NCBI GenBank assembly: GCA_028689775.1
Contig: JAQVCM010000003.1
Location: 62,001-126,000, forward strand
DNA length: 64,000 nt
Source: Crocinitomicaceae bacterium
Lineage (GTDB): Bacteria > Bacteroidota > Bacteroidia > Flavobacteriales_D > Crocinitomicaceae
Reading direction: 5' to 3'
The notes below the pieces were generated by a model. That model was not told the DNA's origin. It made no database searches and saw only the letters and a list, made by a program, of their open reading frames with translations. The number at the start of each line of letters is the position of its first letter. Positions within the stretch are counted from its first letter, which is position 1. This document shows positions 8,344-17,368 of the stretch, piece after piece. Position numbers and translations under genes: made by a program.

Positions 8344-11151
8344 TTAATGTGCATCTAACCAATTCTGCGCTAATTTAATTTCTACTTGCATCGGCACAAC
8401 CAATTGAATTGCATTTTCCATGGCTGTTTTTACCAAATCGTGCATGATCTTTTGTTCGTCCACATGCACGTCAAATACCAATTCATCATGTACTTGAAGC
8501 AACATTTTAGATTTCACTCCTTGCGCTGTCATGGCTTTATCAACGTCAATCATGGCCATTTTGATAATGTCTGCTGCAGAACCTTGAATCGGTGCGTTAA
8601 TTGCATTTCGCTCTGCAAATCCTCTAACAATTGCGTTGGATGAGTGAATGTCTGGCAAATACCTTCTGCGCTGCATGATCGTTTCAACATAACCTAATTC
8701 TTTTGCTTGTTCACTCGCATTGGTCATGTAGGTTTTGATCGTTGGATATTCTATAAAATAACTGTCGATGATTCCTTTTGCTTGGGTTCTCGAAATTCCT
8801 AAGTTTTGTGCCAATCCAAAGGCAGATTGACCATAAATAATTCCAAAATTGACTGCTTTTGCTGAACTTCGTTGATCTCTAGAAACGTCGTGAATTGGCG
8901 TGTTGAACACTTTGGATGCAGTTGCCGTGTGAATATCAATTCCTTCTTTAAAGGCAGAAATCATATTTTCATCTCCACTTAAGGCTGCAATGACGCGAAG
9001 TTCAATTTGTGAATAATCCGCTGCCATCAAGAGGTATTCTTCGCTTCGAGCAATAAATGCTTGCCGAATTCGCTTTCCTTTTTCTGAACGAATCGGAATG
9101 TTTTGCAAATTTGGATTGTTGGAACTCAACCTTCCTGTTGCGGTGACCGTTTGCATGAAATGGGTGTGAATTCGACCGTCAATCGGACTGCACAACAGCG
9201 GAAGTGGATCAACGTAGGTGCTTTTCAATTTCTTGATTTGACGGTATTCTAAAATCAATTCAATGATTGGGTGATCGTTTTTATAGGATTCCAATGCATC
9301 TTCAGATGTTTGATATTGTCCTGTTTTGGTTTTCTTCGGTTTGTCTGAAATTTTCATGTGCTCAAACAAAACTTCCCCCAATTGTTTTGGCGAATCCATG
9401 TTGAATTCAGCATCCGCCATGCTTTTAATTTCTTTTTCCAGATTGTTCGCTTCCTCTTCTAATTGTTTAGAGAAAGTATGTAACTCTTTGGTATCTATAG
9501 CAATACCATTCGCTTCCATTTTTCTCAAAACGGGCATCAAAGGCATTTCTATTTTGTAAAATAAATCTCTTAAATATTCTTTGTCTATTTCTGGTGAGAA
9601 TATCTGTTTCAGTTGCAAGGTAATATCTGCATCTTCACAGGCATATTCAAAAATGGCTGCGGCTTTTAAATCGCCCATGTTTTTTTGGTCTTTTCCTTTT
9701 TTACCGATCAAATCTTCAATGGGAACCATTTTGTATTGCAGGTAATATTCTGCCAAATAATCCATGTTGTGTCTTGCTTCCGGCTGAATAAGGTAATGCG
9801 CAATCATCGTGTCAAACATCGGACCTTTCACTTCAACTTCGTAATTTGCTAAAATTTGCAAGTCGTATTTTAAATTTTGTCCAATCTTTAAAATGTTTTC
9901 TGTTTCGAAAAATACTTTGAATTCGTTCAAAATTGTTTTGATATCAGCTTCTTCTTTCGGAAAAGCAACGTAAAATGCTTCTCTTGGATTAAAGCTAAAA
10001 GACATTCCGACGATTTCAGCATTCAAGGATTCAATGTTGGTTGTTTCGGTATCGAAAGAAACTTCTTTTTGATCTAGCAACAATGAAATCAGTTCTTTAC
10101 GTTCTTCTGGCAAGGTAATTAAATGATAACTCGGTTTTTCCGTCACCAAAGTTTTCAAGTCGGATGTCACCATTGGTTCTTGATTTTCAACCAAACTTTG
10201 GGTTCTGAATAAATCCAACTGAGAATCATCTTTATCAGCAGGCGCCTGCGTGATTACAATGTCTTCGCCGATGACTCTTTTGGCTAAATTTCGAAATTCT
10301 AACTCGGTAAAAATTTCAATAATTTTCTCGGGATTAGGCTCACAAATTAATAAATCTTCTGGGTCAAAAGGCACTTCAACGTCTGTGATGATGGTTGCCA
10401 ATTTCTTCGATAAAAGTCCTTGTTCCGCAAAGTTGATGACATTTTCCTTTTGCTTTCCTTTTAAATCTTCGGCGTTTGCAATTAGATTTTCAATGGAACC
10501 GTATTGTTGGATTAGTTTTTTAGATGTTTTCTCACCAATTCCGGGAATTCCAGGAATGTTATCCACGGCATCTCCCCAAAGTCCTAAAATGTCAATGACT
10601 TTCAATGGATCATCTACTTCAAATTTTTCGCAAACTTCAGGCACGCCTAAAACTGTTGCCGGATCGCCACCACGACCTGGTTTGTAGATGAATATTTTTT
10701 CTGAAACCAATTGACCAAAATCTTTATCAGGAGTTACCATGTAGGTGTAAAATCCTTTTGTTTCACCAACTTTCGCCAACGTACCAATTACATCATCTGC
10801 TTCAAAGCCAGATTTAAGAAGAATCGGAATGCAGAAAGCTTCTACAATTTGTTTAATTGGGTCTATCATTGCACGAATATCTTCGGGCATTTCCTGACGA
10901 TTTGCTTTGTATGCAGCAAACTCATCTTTCCGATTTGTAGCACCACCTGGCGAATCGAAAACAACCGCCATGTGTGTCGGTTTTTCCTTTCTGATTAATT
11001 CAATCAAGGTATTGGTAAAACCAAATGCTGCCGATGTATTTTGACCTTTTGAATTGACTCTCGGGTTTTTTGAAAAAGCGAAGTAAGCTCTGTAAATGAT
11101 TGCAAATGCATCAATCAGGAAAAGTTTTTTTGGATGTTCTGGCGTTAGCAT
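8344..11151 (-). CDS. polA: DNA polymerase I
   Basis: A 935-residue polymerase with all three domains. Residues about 1-300 are the 5'-3' flap nuclease (LFLIDAFAIIYRAYFAF, acidic VVFDSPGG and TPDKDFGQL segments). Residues about 340-530 are the 3'-5' exonuclease, with the intact DxE motif in SFDTETTN, so proofreading is probably retained. Residues about 560-935 are the family A polymerase: motif A ADYSQIELR, motif B with RSSAKAVNFGIIYG and motif C QVHDELVFDV. It removes RNA primers and fills gaps in replication and repair. Length is normal for the family. It is transcribed alone, with about 140 bases separating it from the upstream helical hypothetical gene. Confidence 0.97.
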   Translation of the reverse strand: MLTPEHPKKLFLIDAFAIIYRAYFAFSKNPRVNSKGQNTSAAFGFTNTLIELIRKEKPTHMAVVFDSPGGATNRKDEFAAYKANRQEMPEDIRAMIDPIKQIVEAFCIPILLKSGFEADDVIGTLAKVGETKGFYTYMVTPDKDFGQLVSEKIFIYKPGRGGDPATVLGVPEVCEKFEVDDPLKVIDILGLWGDAVDNIPGIPGIGEKTSKKLIQQYGSIENLIANAEDLKGKQKENVINFAEQGLLSKKLATIITDVEVPFDPEDLLICEPNPEKIIEIFTELEFRNLAKRVIGEDIVITQAPADKDDSQLDLFRTQSLVENQEPMVTSDLKTLVTEKPSYHLITLPEERKELISLLLDQKEVSFDTETTNIESLNAEIVGMSFSFNPREAFYVAFPKEEADIKTILNEFKVFFETENILKIGQNLKYDLQILANYEVEVKGPMFDTMIAHYLIQPEARHNMDYLAEYYLQYKMVPIEDLIGKKGKDQKNMGDLKAAAIFEYACEDADITLQLKQIFSPEIDKEYLRDLFYKIEMPLMPVLRKMEANGIAIDTKELHTFSKQLEEEANNLEKEIKSMADAEFNMDSPKQLGEVLFEHMKISDKPKKTKTGQYQTSEDALESYKNDHPIIELILEYRQIKKLKSTYVDPLPLLCSPIDGRIHTHFMQTVTATGRLSSNNPNLQNIPIRSEKGKRIRQAFIARSEEYLLMAADYSQIELRVIAALSGDENMISAFKEGIDIHTATASKVFNTPIHDVSRDQRSSAKAVNFGIIYGQSAFGLAQNLGISRTQAKGIIDSYFIEYPTIKTYMTNASEQAKELGYVETIMQRRRYLPDIHSSNAIVRGFAERNAINAPIQGSAADIIKMAMIDVDKAMTAQGVKSKMLLQVHDELVFDVHVDEQKIMHDLVKTAMENAIQLVVPMQVEIKLAQNWLDAH

Positions 11152-11291
11152 GTTGATATTTTTGAAATTGAATTACAAATCGAAATTGAAAGCATAAAAG
11201 TACGGAATTGTTTCAAAATAACGGCATGGATTTCCGAATGAAGCCGAATCGAAACGCGCTTTAATTAACTTAAAAGATCAACGAATCAAAA

Positions 11292-12848
11292 TCAATTCTC
11301 AGCTTGCATCATTTCGTATTGATTTTGAATCAAATTTTGGAGTGATTTTTTATGCACTTTTGATTCTGCCCACGCGGCAAAGTCAAAATATTCAAAAGCT
11401 ACTTTTTGTAAATCATTATCTTTCAAATTGCTGATTTGTAAGTATAAATCTTCGATGATTTCATTTTGGTTTACTTTGCTTTCAGCTGAATTTGCTTTGT
11501 TTAAGAATTTTAAAAACATTTCTTCGAAGGCATACAAACGGTTTTTGTTTTTCAAAAAACGTTGCGTATTACGAATGGTGTAGGAGAGAAGTTGATCGTT
11601 CTCCATCTCAAAATGAATGAGTAAATTGATGATTTGAGCGAAAGAAAGGATGTCTTCTTGTTTATCTAAAAACCGATCATTTAAAATTTGATTTATTTTT
11701 TTCAAAGCTTCGTGCATGTCGCCTGAAATAAAATAGATACTCGCAATTTTGAAATACAAAAATGCACGTCGATTGCTGGTTAACTTAGTTTCATAATCAA
11801 TCAATCCTTTTTCAATTTGTGGAATGACTTTAAAAGCTGTTTTCAAATCGCCTTTCATAGAGAGAATGGTCAGTTCGATGCTGCTTGAACTGGCGAATAA
11901 TTTGATTTTCAAATCTTGGTTATTGCTGTTTTCTATGTCTGTATTAAAATCTTTGAGTTTTTTCAGCAATACATCTGAATCGCCATTTTTCTTCAATTTA
12001 TTGGCGATGTAAATCGCATTGGTGAGAATGGAAAAGTACTGATTTGGGTGTTCTTGAATGCTGCTCTTATTTTGTTCAAACAAGGAGATGTTTTGATTCA
12101 AATGGCTGTAACAAGTTTGAAATGAACCAATCGCAAAATGATAAGCAGCATGAATGTGATTGTATAAATAATCAGATGCCGCAGTTGCTTCAGATTTCTC
12201 TTTGGCAATTTCCAAGTCTGTTAGAATGGTTTTGAATTCGTCTAAATCTGCTTGTGTTCTCGAAACACCTTTGGAATGAAGTAAGGCAAAAAGCTTGCTT
12301 TTAATGTTCCAAAATGTATTGTAAGTCCAGTTTTGTGATTGAGCCAGGATATCGGTTTGTAAAATTCGTTCTCTTTCCTCTTCCTCAACCACGCCGTTGT
12401 TTTCTGCCAAACGTTTGTATTTGAGGTTGATTTCTGAAAGCAAGTTATACATTTCGTGTTTCAAAGCTAGTTTTTCAGCACTTCTCAATTGTCTTCTACT
12501 TTGGTCGTAGAGCGATTTGTTATAAAGAATATCTGCGCTGTGAAGTAATTTGTATACTTGAGCAGAAATAGATGTACTTGCGTGAAAACTATCTAAGGAA
12601 TTGATGATTTGATCGTATAATCTTTTTTTGGTAATTGAGAATTTATTCAAAAATGCTTGTCCTTTGAAATGTTCAAAGATTGAATTTTCATCGTATTCTA
12701 CTTGTGAATCTATAAAATCAAAGAGAATGACATAATTATTTTCTGTCCCAACGACATGACGTGCGGAAAAAAGTTTAAAATATCTTTTTTCTGATTTGGT
12801 TAAATATTTAATCAGCTCGTGGAGCGCTTCGCTTACTTTAGCAGCCAT
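11292..12848 (-). CDS. Conserved all-helical hypothetical protein (TPR-like)
   Basis: A 518-residue protein without signal peptide or membrane segment. It is almost entirely predicted helix, with repeated Leu/Ile/Tyr-rich helix pairs such as the DILYNKSLYDQSRRQLRSAE and FLYFKIASIYFISGDMHEAL segments, which look like degenerate tetratricopeptide repeats. The N-terminus (LIKYLTKSEKRYFKLFSA) is strongly basic and resembles a conserved opening of a Bacteroidota-restricted family of unknown function that I recall only as hypothetical. No catalytic motif is seen. A scaffold or regulatory-partner role is reasonable for a TPR-like protein, but that is inference. The ATG at 12848 gives the conserved-looking MAAKVSEALHE start. 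Confidence 0.6.
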   Translation of the reverse strand: MAAKVSEALHELIKYLTKSEKRYFKLFSARHVVGTENNYVILFDFIDSQVEYDENSIFEHFKGQAFLNKFSITKKRLYDQIINSLDSFHASTSISAQVYKLLHSADILYNKSLYDQSRRQLRSAEKLALKHEMYNLLSEINLKYKRLAENNGVVEEEERERILQTDILAQSQNWTYNTFWNIKSKLFALLHSKGVSRTQADLDEFKTILTDLEIAKEKSEATAASDYLYNHIHAAYHFAIGSFQTCYSHLNQNISLFEQNKSSIQEHPNQYFSILTNAIYIANKLKKNGDSDVLLKKLKDFNTDIENSNNQDLKIKLFASSSSIELTILSMKGDLKTAFKVIPQIEKGLIDYETKLTSNRRAFLYFKIASIYFISGDMHEALKKINQILNDRFLDKQEDILSFAQIINLLIHFEMENDQLLSYTIRNTQRFLKNKNRLYAFEEMFLKFLNKANSAESKVNQNEIIEDLYLQISNLKDNDLQKVAFEYFDFAAWAESKVHKKSLQNLIQNQYEMMQAEN

Positions 12849-12952
12849 AGTTGTATGTTTAGTTCCATTAAAGTAGTGAATTTGAAGCTATGGAATTTTA
12901 CAATAACCTGAACGGTGCTTTTGGTTTATTGAAATGCAGTAGAAACAAAAAA

Positions 12953-12969
12953 TCCTGCTAGGAGCAGGA
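12953..12969 (-). terminator. Rho-independent terminator of the small lipoprotein gene
   Basis: On the minus strand TCCTGCT pairs with AGCAGGA over a 3-base loop and is followed by a run of Ts. It lies just past the lipoprotein stop. Confidence 0.7.
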
Positions 12970-12976
12970 CTTTATA

Positions 12977-13207
12977 TTAATTTTGTTTGATAATATTTGT
13001 TTTCTTGATGTTGAAATCTGGATCGTTGTTTGGATCTGTAATTCCTGAATTATCTGCTGATCTTCCAGAATCAGGATTTTTGTATGTCGTTGATTTCATA
13101 ACAATCACTTCCTCATTGGAAGTATTGTTTGGTTTGATAACTTCTTTGTTACAAGAAACAGCTAGAAAAGTTACCGCGATTAAGGATATTTTAATTAAAT
13201 TTTTCAT
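12977..13207 (-). CDS. Small lipoprotein of unknown function
   Basis: A 76-residue secreted protein with a lipoprotein signal (basic start, hydrophobic stretch, then the lipobox LAVSC followed by NKE). The mature part is short, polar and Asn/Asp/Ser rich, with no fold I recognise. I chose the ATG at 13207 (MKNLIK) over the one two codons upstream because it gives the usual signal-peptide start. It has its own hairpin terminator and a TAATTTTG promoter box that overlaps the end of the kinase gene, so it is probably monocistronic and independently expressed. Confidence 0.7.
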   Translation of the reverse strand: MKNLIKISLIAVTFLAVSCNKEVIKPNNTSNEEVIVMKSTTYKNPDSGRSADNSGITDPNNDPDFNIKKTNIIKQN

Positions 13208-13235
13208 AATCATTCTAATTACTCAAACAAAGTAA

Positions 13236-13243
13236 CAAAATTA
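13236..13243 (-). promoter_or_regulatory. Predicted -7 box TAATTTTG for the small lipoprotein
   Basis: Exact TAnnTTTG match on the minus strand, about 29 bases before the ATG and overlapping the stop codon of the upstream kinase gene. Confidence 0.5.
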
Positions 13244-16195
13244 GTTTTGATTTTCCAAATTATTTACTGGTATTTTTAGTATAACCCTCGTTCCATTGAT
13301 TGAATGGTTTTCTCCTTCAATTTGAAACGGTCCTTCCATGGTGAAATTCTTATTTGAAATTTTATTTAAAAGCGCAATTCTCTTGCTGGTAATTTCCATT
13401 CCCTGCGAGCGATGATCGCCTTTGATGTTGTGTTTTTTCTGTAAACTAAAATCAATTCCAACTCCATTATCTTGGATGATTACTTCTAAATAATCTGCTT
13501 TATCAACGATTTTAAGTTCGATCAACCCTTTTTTCTCTTCATTTGGAAGAATGCCGTGAATGATGCTGTTTTCAATGAATGGTTGTAGCAACATCGCAGG
13601 AACTAAAATGTTTTCCGTGTCGATGTTTCCCGTGTCAATTCGAAATTCAAAGCGATCTTTGAAACGCATGGCTTCGAGTGATAAATACAATTCTAAACGT
13701 TCGATTTCTTCATCCAATGAAACCATGCTGTTTGCTTCTGAGGAAGAATCTAAATTTTTACGAATCAATTTTGCAAAATTAGTCAGGTATTTATTGGCTG
13801 AAACACGATCTTGGGTGTTGATGAAATATTGAATTGAATTGAGTGAATTGAAGATGAAATGCCTGTTCATACTAGCATTCAAAGATTGTTGTTCCAAGGA
13901 TGATAAACGTGCTTTAAACTCTAAAAGTTCTTGATAATTCTGGATTCGCTCGCGCTTAATTCTGAATTGAACCACCAAAATAATTACTCCAGAAATGAAC
14001 ATAATTAAAAGGGTTAAAAACCACCAAGTAGCATAAAATATAGGTGCAATTTGAATTTCTAGAATGTATTCGTTCGAAAACAGCTTATTTTGAATGTTTG
14101 CACGAACGTGTAAAGTGTATTTCCCTGCTGGTAAGTTAGATAAAGTGACTTGTGGTGTTTGGAAATTTGGCGACCACGTTTCTTCCAGTCCTTCAATCCA
14201 ATATTGATAGCTCAAACCTTTTGCATTTTGAAGTGAAATTCCTTCTAATTCAATCAGCAGGTTGTTTTTGGAACGTGGTAATTTTAAATTAAGTGGAATG
14301 CCGTTGCTCGAGAATGAATTGGAGTAATCTGCATAATTAAACTCTTGTAAATTCAATTTTAATGACGTAATGTTGAGATAGGGATTGGAGTTCTGCGATA
14401 GATTGTTTTTTGAATTGGGATCAAAAGCAACCAATCCTTGAGCGGTTCCAAACCACAAGATTCCTTTGGAGTCAAAGAAACTAGAGTTGAGATTGGATTC
14501 TAAATTGACGATTCCTTCTTCCAAACCAAAATGTGTTTGGCTTGCAAATTTTCTTTTGTTCAAATCAGAAAGCACATACAAACCATTATTCGTTCCTACA
14601 AACAACTGGTCAGCTCTAAAATTGATGAAATTGATGAAACTAGATGCGGTCTGACCAATTAAAACAAATCTTTTTGCATCTTTTCCATCACTCCAATAAA
14701 AACCTTCTTCTGTTCCAATCCAGAGGTTGTTGTTATTATCTACTTTGAGTGAAAACGTTTTCTTATTGATTCCTAAATAGGATTCGTATTTTCCGTTTTT
14801 AAAAACAAAAAGTCCAGCATCTGTTGCACAAATGAGTTGATTGTTGTAGGCAACAATGTTTCGAATGGTTCCTGTATTTTGACTCGTTGCTGAGTTTTTT
14901 ACAATTTCGACATTGCCATTGATAATTTTGTACATTCCATCTGCACCGCCAACCCAAATTTCATTTTTATTGTTTTTGTAAAAACAGGTAATTTTACTCG
15001 CTACAATTGGTTCGATCCCAGCGTTGATTTTCGCGTGTTGGTTCAAACGATATAAACCCATTTCGGAGCCAACCCAAATGTTTTGGAATTGATCTTTGGT
15101 AATTGCCCAAATGGTGGTGTTGCCTAAAGCAGTTTGCACAAATTTTTTGTCAGCATACGATATCAATCCTTTGTCGTACGAACCAAAAAATAATAAATTT
15201 GGATTGATTTCGATACCAGAAACCATCAAATCACTTGGGATTCCAGAACGAGAATCAAAAGTTACGAATCGCTCTCCAGGAAATCGAAAAATTCCTTTTC
15301 CTTCAGAACCGATCCAAATAGTTCCATTTTTATCTTCAAAGATGGTGCTAACCGCATTGAGAGGAAGTCCTTTGTTTTCATCAATTACGCGCAGCTGATT
15401 TTTAGAATTGAGGATAATTAGACCTTCTCTACTTGCATTCCAAATGTTACCTTTTGAATCTAAAATACATTTTCGAATGCCAGCATATTCTGCATCGATG
15501 TTTAAATTTTTTATTTTTTTTGAATTGTAATCGAGTTCAAAAAAACCTTGATCAAATGTTGTGATGAATAGTTTTTCATTTCGAAGCGTGATGCCTGAAA
15601 TGTTTAGATTGAGTGAATCATCCGCTACTTTAAATTCGTATAAATCGTTTGTTTTTAATAATCCTCCGCGAGTTGCAATGTATAAATCTTGGTTGATTTG
15701 AATCAAGCCACGAACTCTATTTTGGTCTGTGGTTGGAAGTAAAATGTTCCGAATTTGTTTTTGCTTGTTGATGAAAAACAAACCACTTCCGTTCGTCGCA
15801 ATCACTTGTCCATCTTGAAATGGGATAATGGAAATGACACTGATGTTTTTATTTGATTCTGTAAAAGCCCAACGACTAAACTTTTCATTTTCAATCAAGG
15901 TTACACCACCTTCGTGTCCAACCCACAATTGTTCTTTGATGACTTCTAAGCTTGTGATTCGGTTGTTTAGCAACCCGTTATTTGTAGAAAAGTTTTCGAA
16001 TGTTTTTCCATTGAACCTCCCTAAACCTCCCATCGTACCTACCCAAAGATATCCTTTTTCATCTTGTACGATGGATGAAACCTGAGATTGAGCCAAACCT
16101 TCGGCAACTGAAAAGTTGATGAATGAATAACTTTGTGCTTGTGAATGAACGCAAACAAAGAAAAACAGAAGAGAAGTAAAGAAGTATTTAATCAT
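13241..16195 (-). CDS. Two-component propeller sensor kinase of the LytS type
   Basis: A 984-residue sensor. A signal peptide (about 1-20) is followed by beta-propeller repeats of the two-component regulator propeller type; repeated units contain WVGT or WIGS motifs, such as GYLWVGTMGG near residue 50. A Y_Y_Y-like domain follows (about 690-755), then one transmembrane helix (about 765-787), a short coiled coil and a LytS-type kinase with His779 in NRHFIFNSLNS and a C-terminal ATPase domain (QDNGVGID). The propeller lies in the periplasm and probably senses a ligand or partner protein. Its start overlaps the stop of the LytTR regulator gene by 4 bases, so the pair is one operon and almost certainly a cognate system. 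Unlike Bacteroides hybrid systems, kinase and regulator are separate proteins. Confidence 0.88.
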   Translation of the reverse strand: MIKYFFTSLLFFFVCVHSQAQSYSFINFSVAEGLAQSQVSSIVQDEKGYLWVGTMGGLGRFNGKTFENFSTNNGLLNNRITSLEVIKEQLWVGHEGGVTLIENEKFSRWAFTESNKNISVISIIPFQDGQVIATNGSGLFFINKQKQIRNILLPTTDQNRVRGLIQINQDLYIATRGGLLKTNDLYEFKVADDSLNLNISGITLRNEKLFITTFDQGFFELDYNSKKIKNLNIDAEYAGIRKCILDSKGNIWNASREGLIILNSKNQLRVIDENKGLPLNAVSTIFEDKNGTIWIGSEGKGIFRFPGERFVTFDSRSGIPSDLMVSGIEINPNLLFFGSYDKGLISYADKKFVQTALGNTTIWAITKDQFQNIWVGSEMGLYRLNQHAKINAGIEPIVASKITCFYKNNKNEIWVGGADGMYKIINGNVEIVKNSATSQNTGTIRNIVAYNNQLICATDAGLFVFKNGKYESYLGINKKTFSLKVDNNNNLWIGTEEGFYWSDGKDAKRFVLIGQTASSFINFINFRADQLFVGTNNGLYVLSDLNKRKFASQTHFGLEEGIVNLESNLNSSFFDSKGILWFGTAQGLVAFDPNSKNNLSQNSNPYLNITSLKLNLQEFNYADYSNSFSSNGIPLNLKLPRSKNNLLIELEGISLQNAKGLSYQYWIEGLEETWSPNFQTPQVTLSNLPAGKYTLHVRANIQNKLFSNEYILEIQIAPIFYATWWFLTLLIMFISGVIILVVQFRIKRERIQNYQELLEFKARLSSLEQQSLNASMNRHFIFNSLNSIQYFINTQDRVSANKYLTNFAKLIRKNLDSSSEANSMVSLDEEIERLELYLSLEAMRFKDRFEFRIDTGNIDTENILVPAMLLQPFIENSIIHGILPNEEKKGLIELKIVDKADYLEVIIQDNGVGIDFSLQKKHNIKGDHRSQGMEITSKRIALLNKISNKNFTMEGPFQIEGENHSINGTRVILKIPVNNLENQN

Positions 16196-16965
16196 TTCTT
16201 TAATAATCTCACAAAATCACTCACTCTGTTTCGAGCAACTGGAATTCGAAGTCCACCTTTTAATACTGCAAAATGACCATCTTCATTCAAATATTCCATC
16301 AAGCGATTGAGGTTGATGATGTGTGATTTATGAACTCTAAAAAACTTGGATGGATCCAAAATGTTTTCATAAATTTTAAGTGTCCGCGTATCTAAATAAC
16401 GTGTTCCGTCTTCGAAGTAAATGGTTGTACAGTTTCCATTTGCTTCTAAATGAACAATGGTATCGTCTTCAATTATTTTTAAACCTCTGGTATGACTGAT
16501 TGCAATTCTATTGTTTGGTTTGTTGGTTAATAAACTCTGCGATAAATTCTTTAAAGATTTGAAATAAGTGACAAAGTTGGAAGGATCTTCACTGAAAATT
16601 TGTTTGGCTTCCACCAATTTATCAACAGCGGTTCTCAAATCATCGATATCGATTGGTTTCAGAAGATAGTAAACAGCACTTGCATTGAAAGCTCGTAAGG
16701 CATAATCTTTGAAAGCAGTAACGAAAACAACTAGAAAATCTTTGTCTTCAATTTCATCCAAAAGTTCAAATCCTTCCGCACCACTGGGCATTCTGATGTC
16801 TAAAAATACAACATCAGGTTTGGATGATTCGATGATTGCTTTTGCTTGTTCTTTGCCAGAAGCTTCACCGATTACTTCAATTTCTGGACAAAATTCTTCG
16901 AGTAAAAATTGTAGATTCTTACGTGCAATTTCTTCATCGTCAACTATTAATGCTCTCATTTTCAT
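16192..16965 (-). CDS. LytTR-family response regulator
   Basis: A 257-residue response regulator. The receiver domain (about 4-125) has the acidic pair VDDEE, phosphoacceptor Asp56 in FLDIRMP and the conserved Lys in YLLKPID. A LytTR DNA-binding domain occupies about 155-257, with the typical LEANGNCTTIYFEDG, TRTLKIYE and FFRVHKSHIINL segments. LytTR proteins bind direct repeats upstream of target genes. It is translationally coupled to the propeller kinase. Two in-frame ATGs lie at 16965 and 16959; either gives a normal receiver start. A divergent micro-ORF begins about 260 bases away and could be a target (inference). Confidence 0.92.
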   Translation of the reverse strand: MKMRALIVDDEEIARKNLQFLLEEFCPEIEVIGEASGKEQAKAIIESSKPDVVFLDIRMPSGAEGFELLDEIEDKDFLVVFVTAFKDYALRAFNASAVYYLLKPIDIDDLRTAVDKLVEAKQIFSEDPSNFVTYFKSLKNLSQSLLTNKPNNRIAISHTRGLKIIEDDTIVHLEANGNCTTIYFEDGTRYLDTRTLKIYENILDPSKFFRVHKSHIINLNRLMEYLNEDGHFAVLKGGLRIPVARNRVSDFVRLLKK

Positions 16966-17222
16966 AGGTGTGTTTTATTATGTTCATAGATTAACAACCA
17001 AATAAATTTTTCAAAAAGGGCAATTTAAGAGGTTCTATTCTTCGAATATAACTAAAAAATTAAAAATGGATTTGGAAATTGATTCAAAATATGCCGTTAA
17101 CATTCACTTAACATAAATTAATGAACCATAGAATCAATGAAGCTGGCAAGTCAAGGGATTTTTTAAAAACTTCATGATAAAGGATGTATTTTTGAAATAT
17201 ATGAACTTCAAAACTTAAATCT
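16966..17222. other. Divergent intergenic region upstream of the LytTR operon
   Basis: AT-rich, with no recognised gene. It carries the promoters of the LytTR operon (none recognised clearly) and of the micro-ORF, for which TATTTTTG is seen at 17187-17194. A 16-codon frame from 17066 has no supporting signal. Confidence 0.4.
17187..17194 (+). promoter_or_regulatory. Predicted -7 box TATTTTTG for the micro-ORF transcript
   Basis: Exact TAnnTTTG match, predicting a start of transcription near 17200 and a leader of about 20 bases. No good -33 TTG was found. Confidence 0.45.
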
Positions 17223-17285
17223 ATGAAAACAACTTTACACGAAACCATCCAAGGTATTTGGATCTTTAATGACAACGGAAATTAA
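17223..17285 (+). CDS. 20-codon micro-ORF with its own terminator
   Basis: An ATG at 17223 opens a 20-residue peptide beginning MKTTLHETIQ and ending IFNDNGN, with TAA at 17283-17285. A TAnnTTTG box lies about 29 bases upstream. The stop codon sits at the tip of a strong terminator hairpin, so the whole predicted transcript is only about 100 bases. It could be a real microprotein, a signalling or leader peptide, or a small RNA with an incidental frame. There is no signal peptide. It is divergent from the LytTR regulator and precedes the metal-uptake cluster, but the terminator separates it from the latter. No known family is recognised. Confidence 0.4.
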   Translation: MKTTLHETIQGIWIFNDNGN

Positions 17286-17301
17286 TATTTCCGTTTTTTT
17301 T
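17274..17301 (+). terminator. Strong terminator overlapping the micro-ORF stop
   Basis: AACGGAAAT (17274-17282) pairs perfectly with ATTTCCGTT (17287-17295) around a TAAT loop and is followed by a T-run. The stop codon lies at the stem-loop junction. Confidence 0.85.
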
Positions 17302-17316
17302 TGTTCTAAATTTCTT

Positions 17317-17335
17317 AAAGATGATAATCATCATA
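17317..17335. promoter_or_regulatory. Fur-like operator upstream of the metal-uptake cluster
   Basis: A perfect 13-base palindrome, GATGATAATCATC (17320-17332), contains the TGATAATCA core of the classical Fur box; 14 of 19 positions match the GATAATGATAATCATTATC consensus by eye. Its centre is about 42 bases before the predicted transcription start of the next gene. A Fur-family repressor (Fur, Zur or a relative) is the natural candidate. Confidence 0.5.
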
Positions 17336-17356
17336 CTTACTTCGAGAATCTGTGAT

Positions 17357-17364
17357 TACTTTTG
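17357..17364 (+). promoter_or_regulatory. Predicted -7 box TACTTTTG for the metal-uptake cluster
   Basis: Exact TAnnTTTG match ending 4 bases before the ATG at 17369, predicting a leaderless or near-leaderless mRNA. Confidence 0.55.
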
Positions 17365-17368
17365 AGCT

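Noticed and set aside
17066-17116. 16-codon open frame upstream of the micro-ORF
   Set aside because: No promoter box or hairpin accompanies it, unlike the micro-ORF at 17223.
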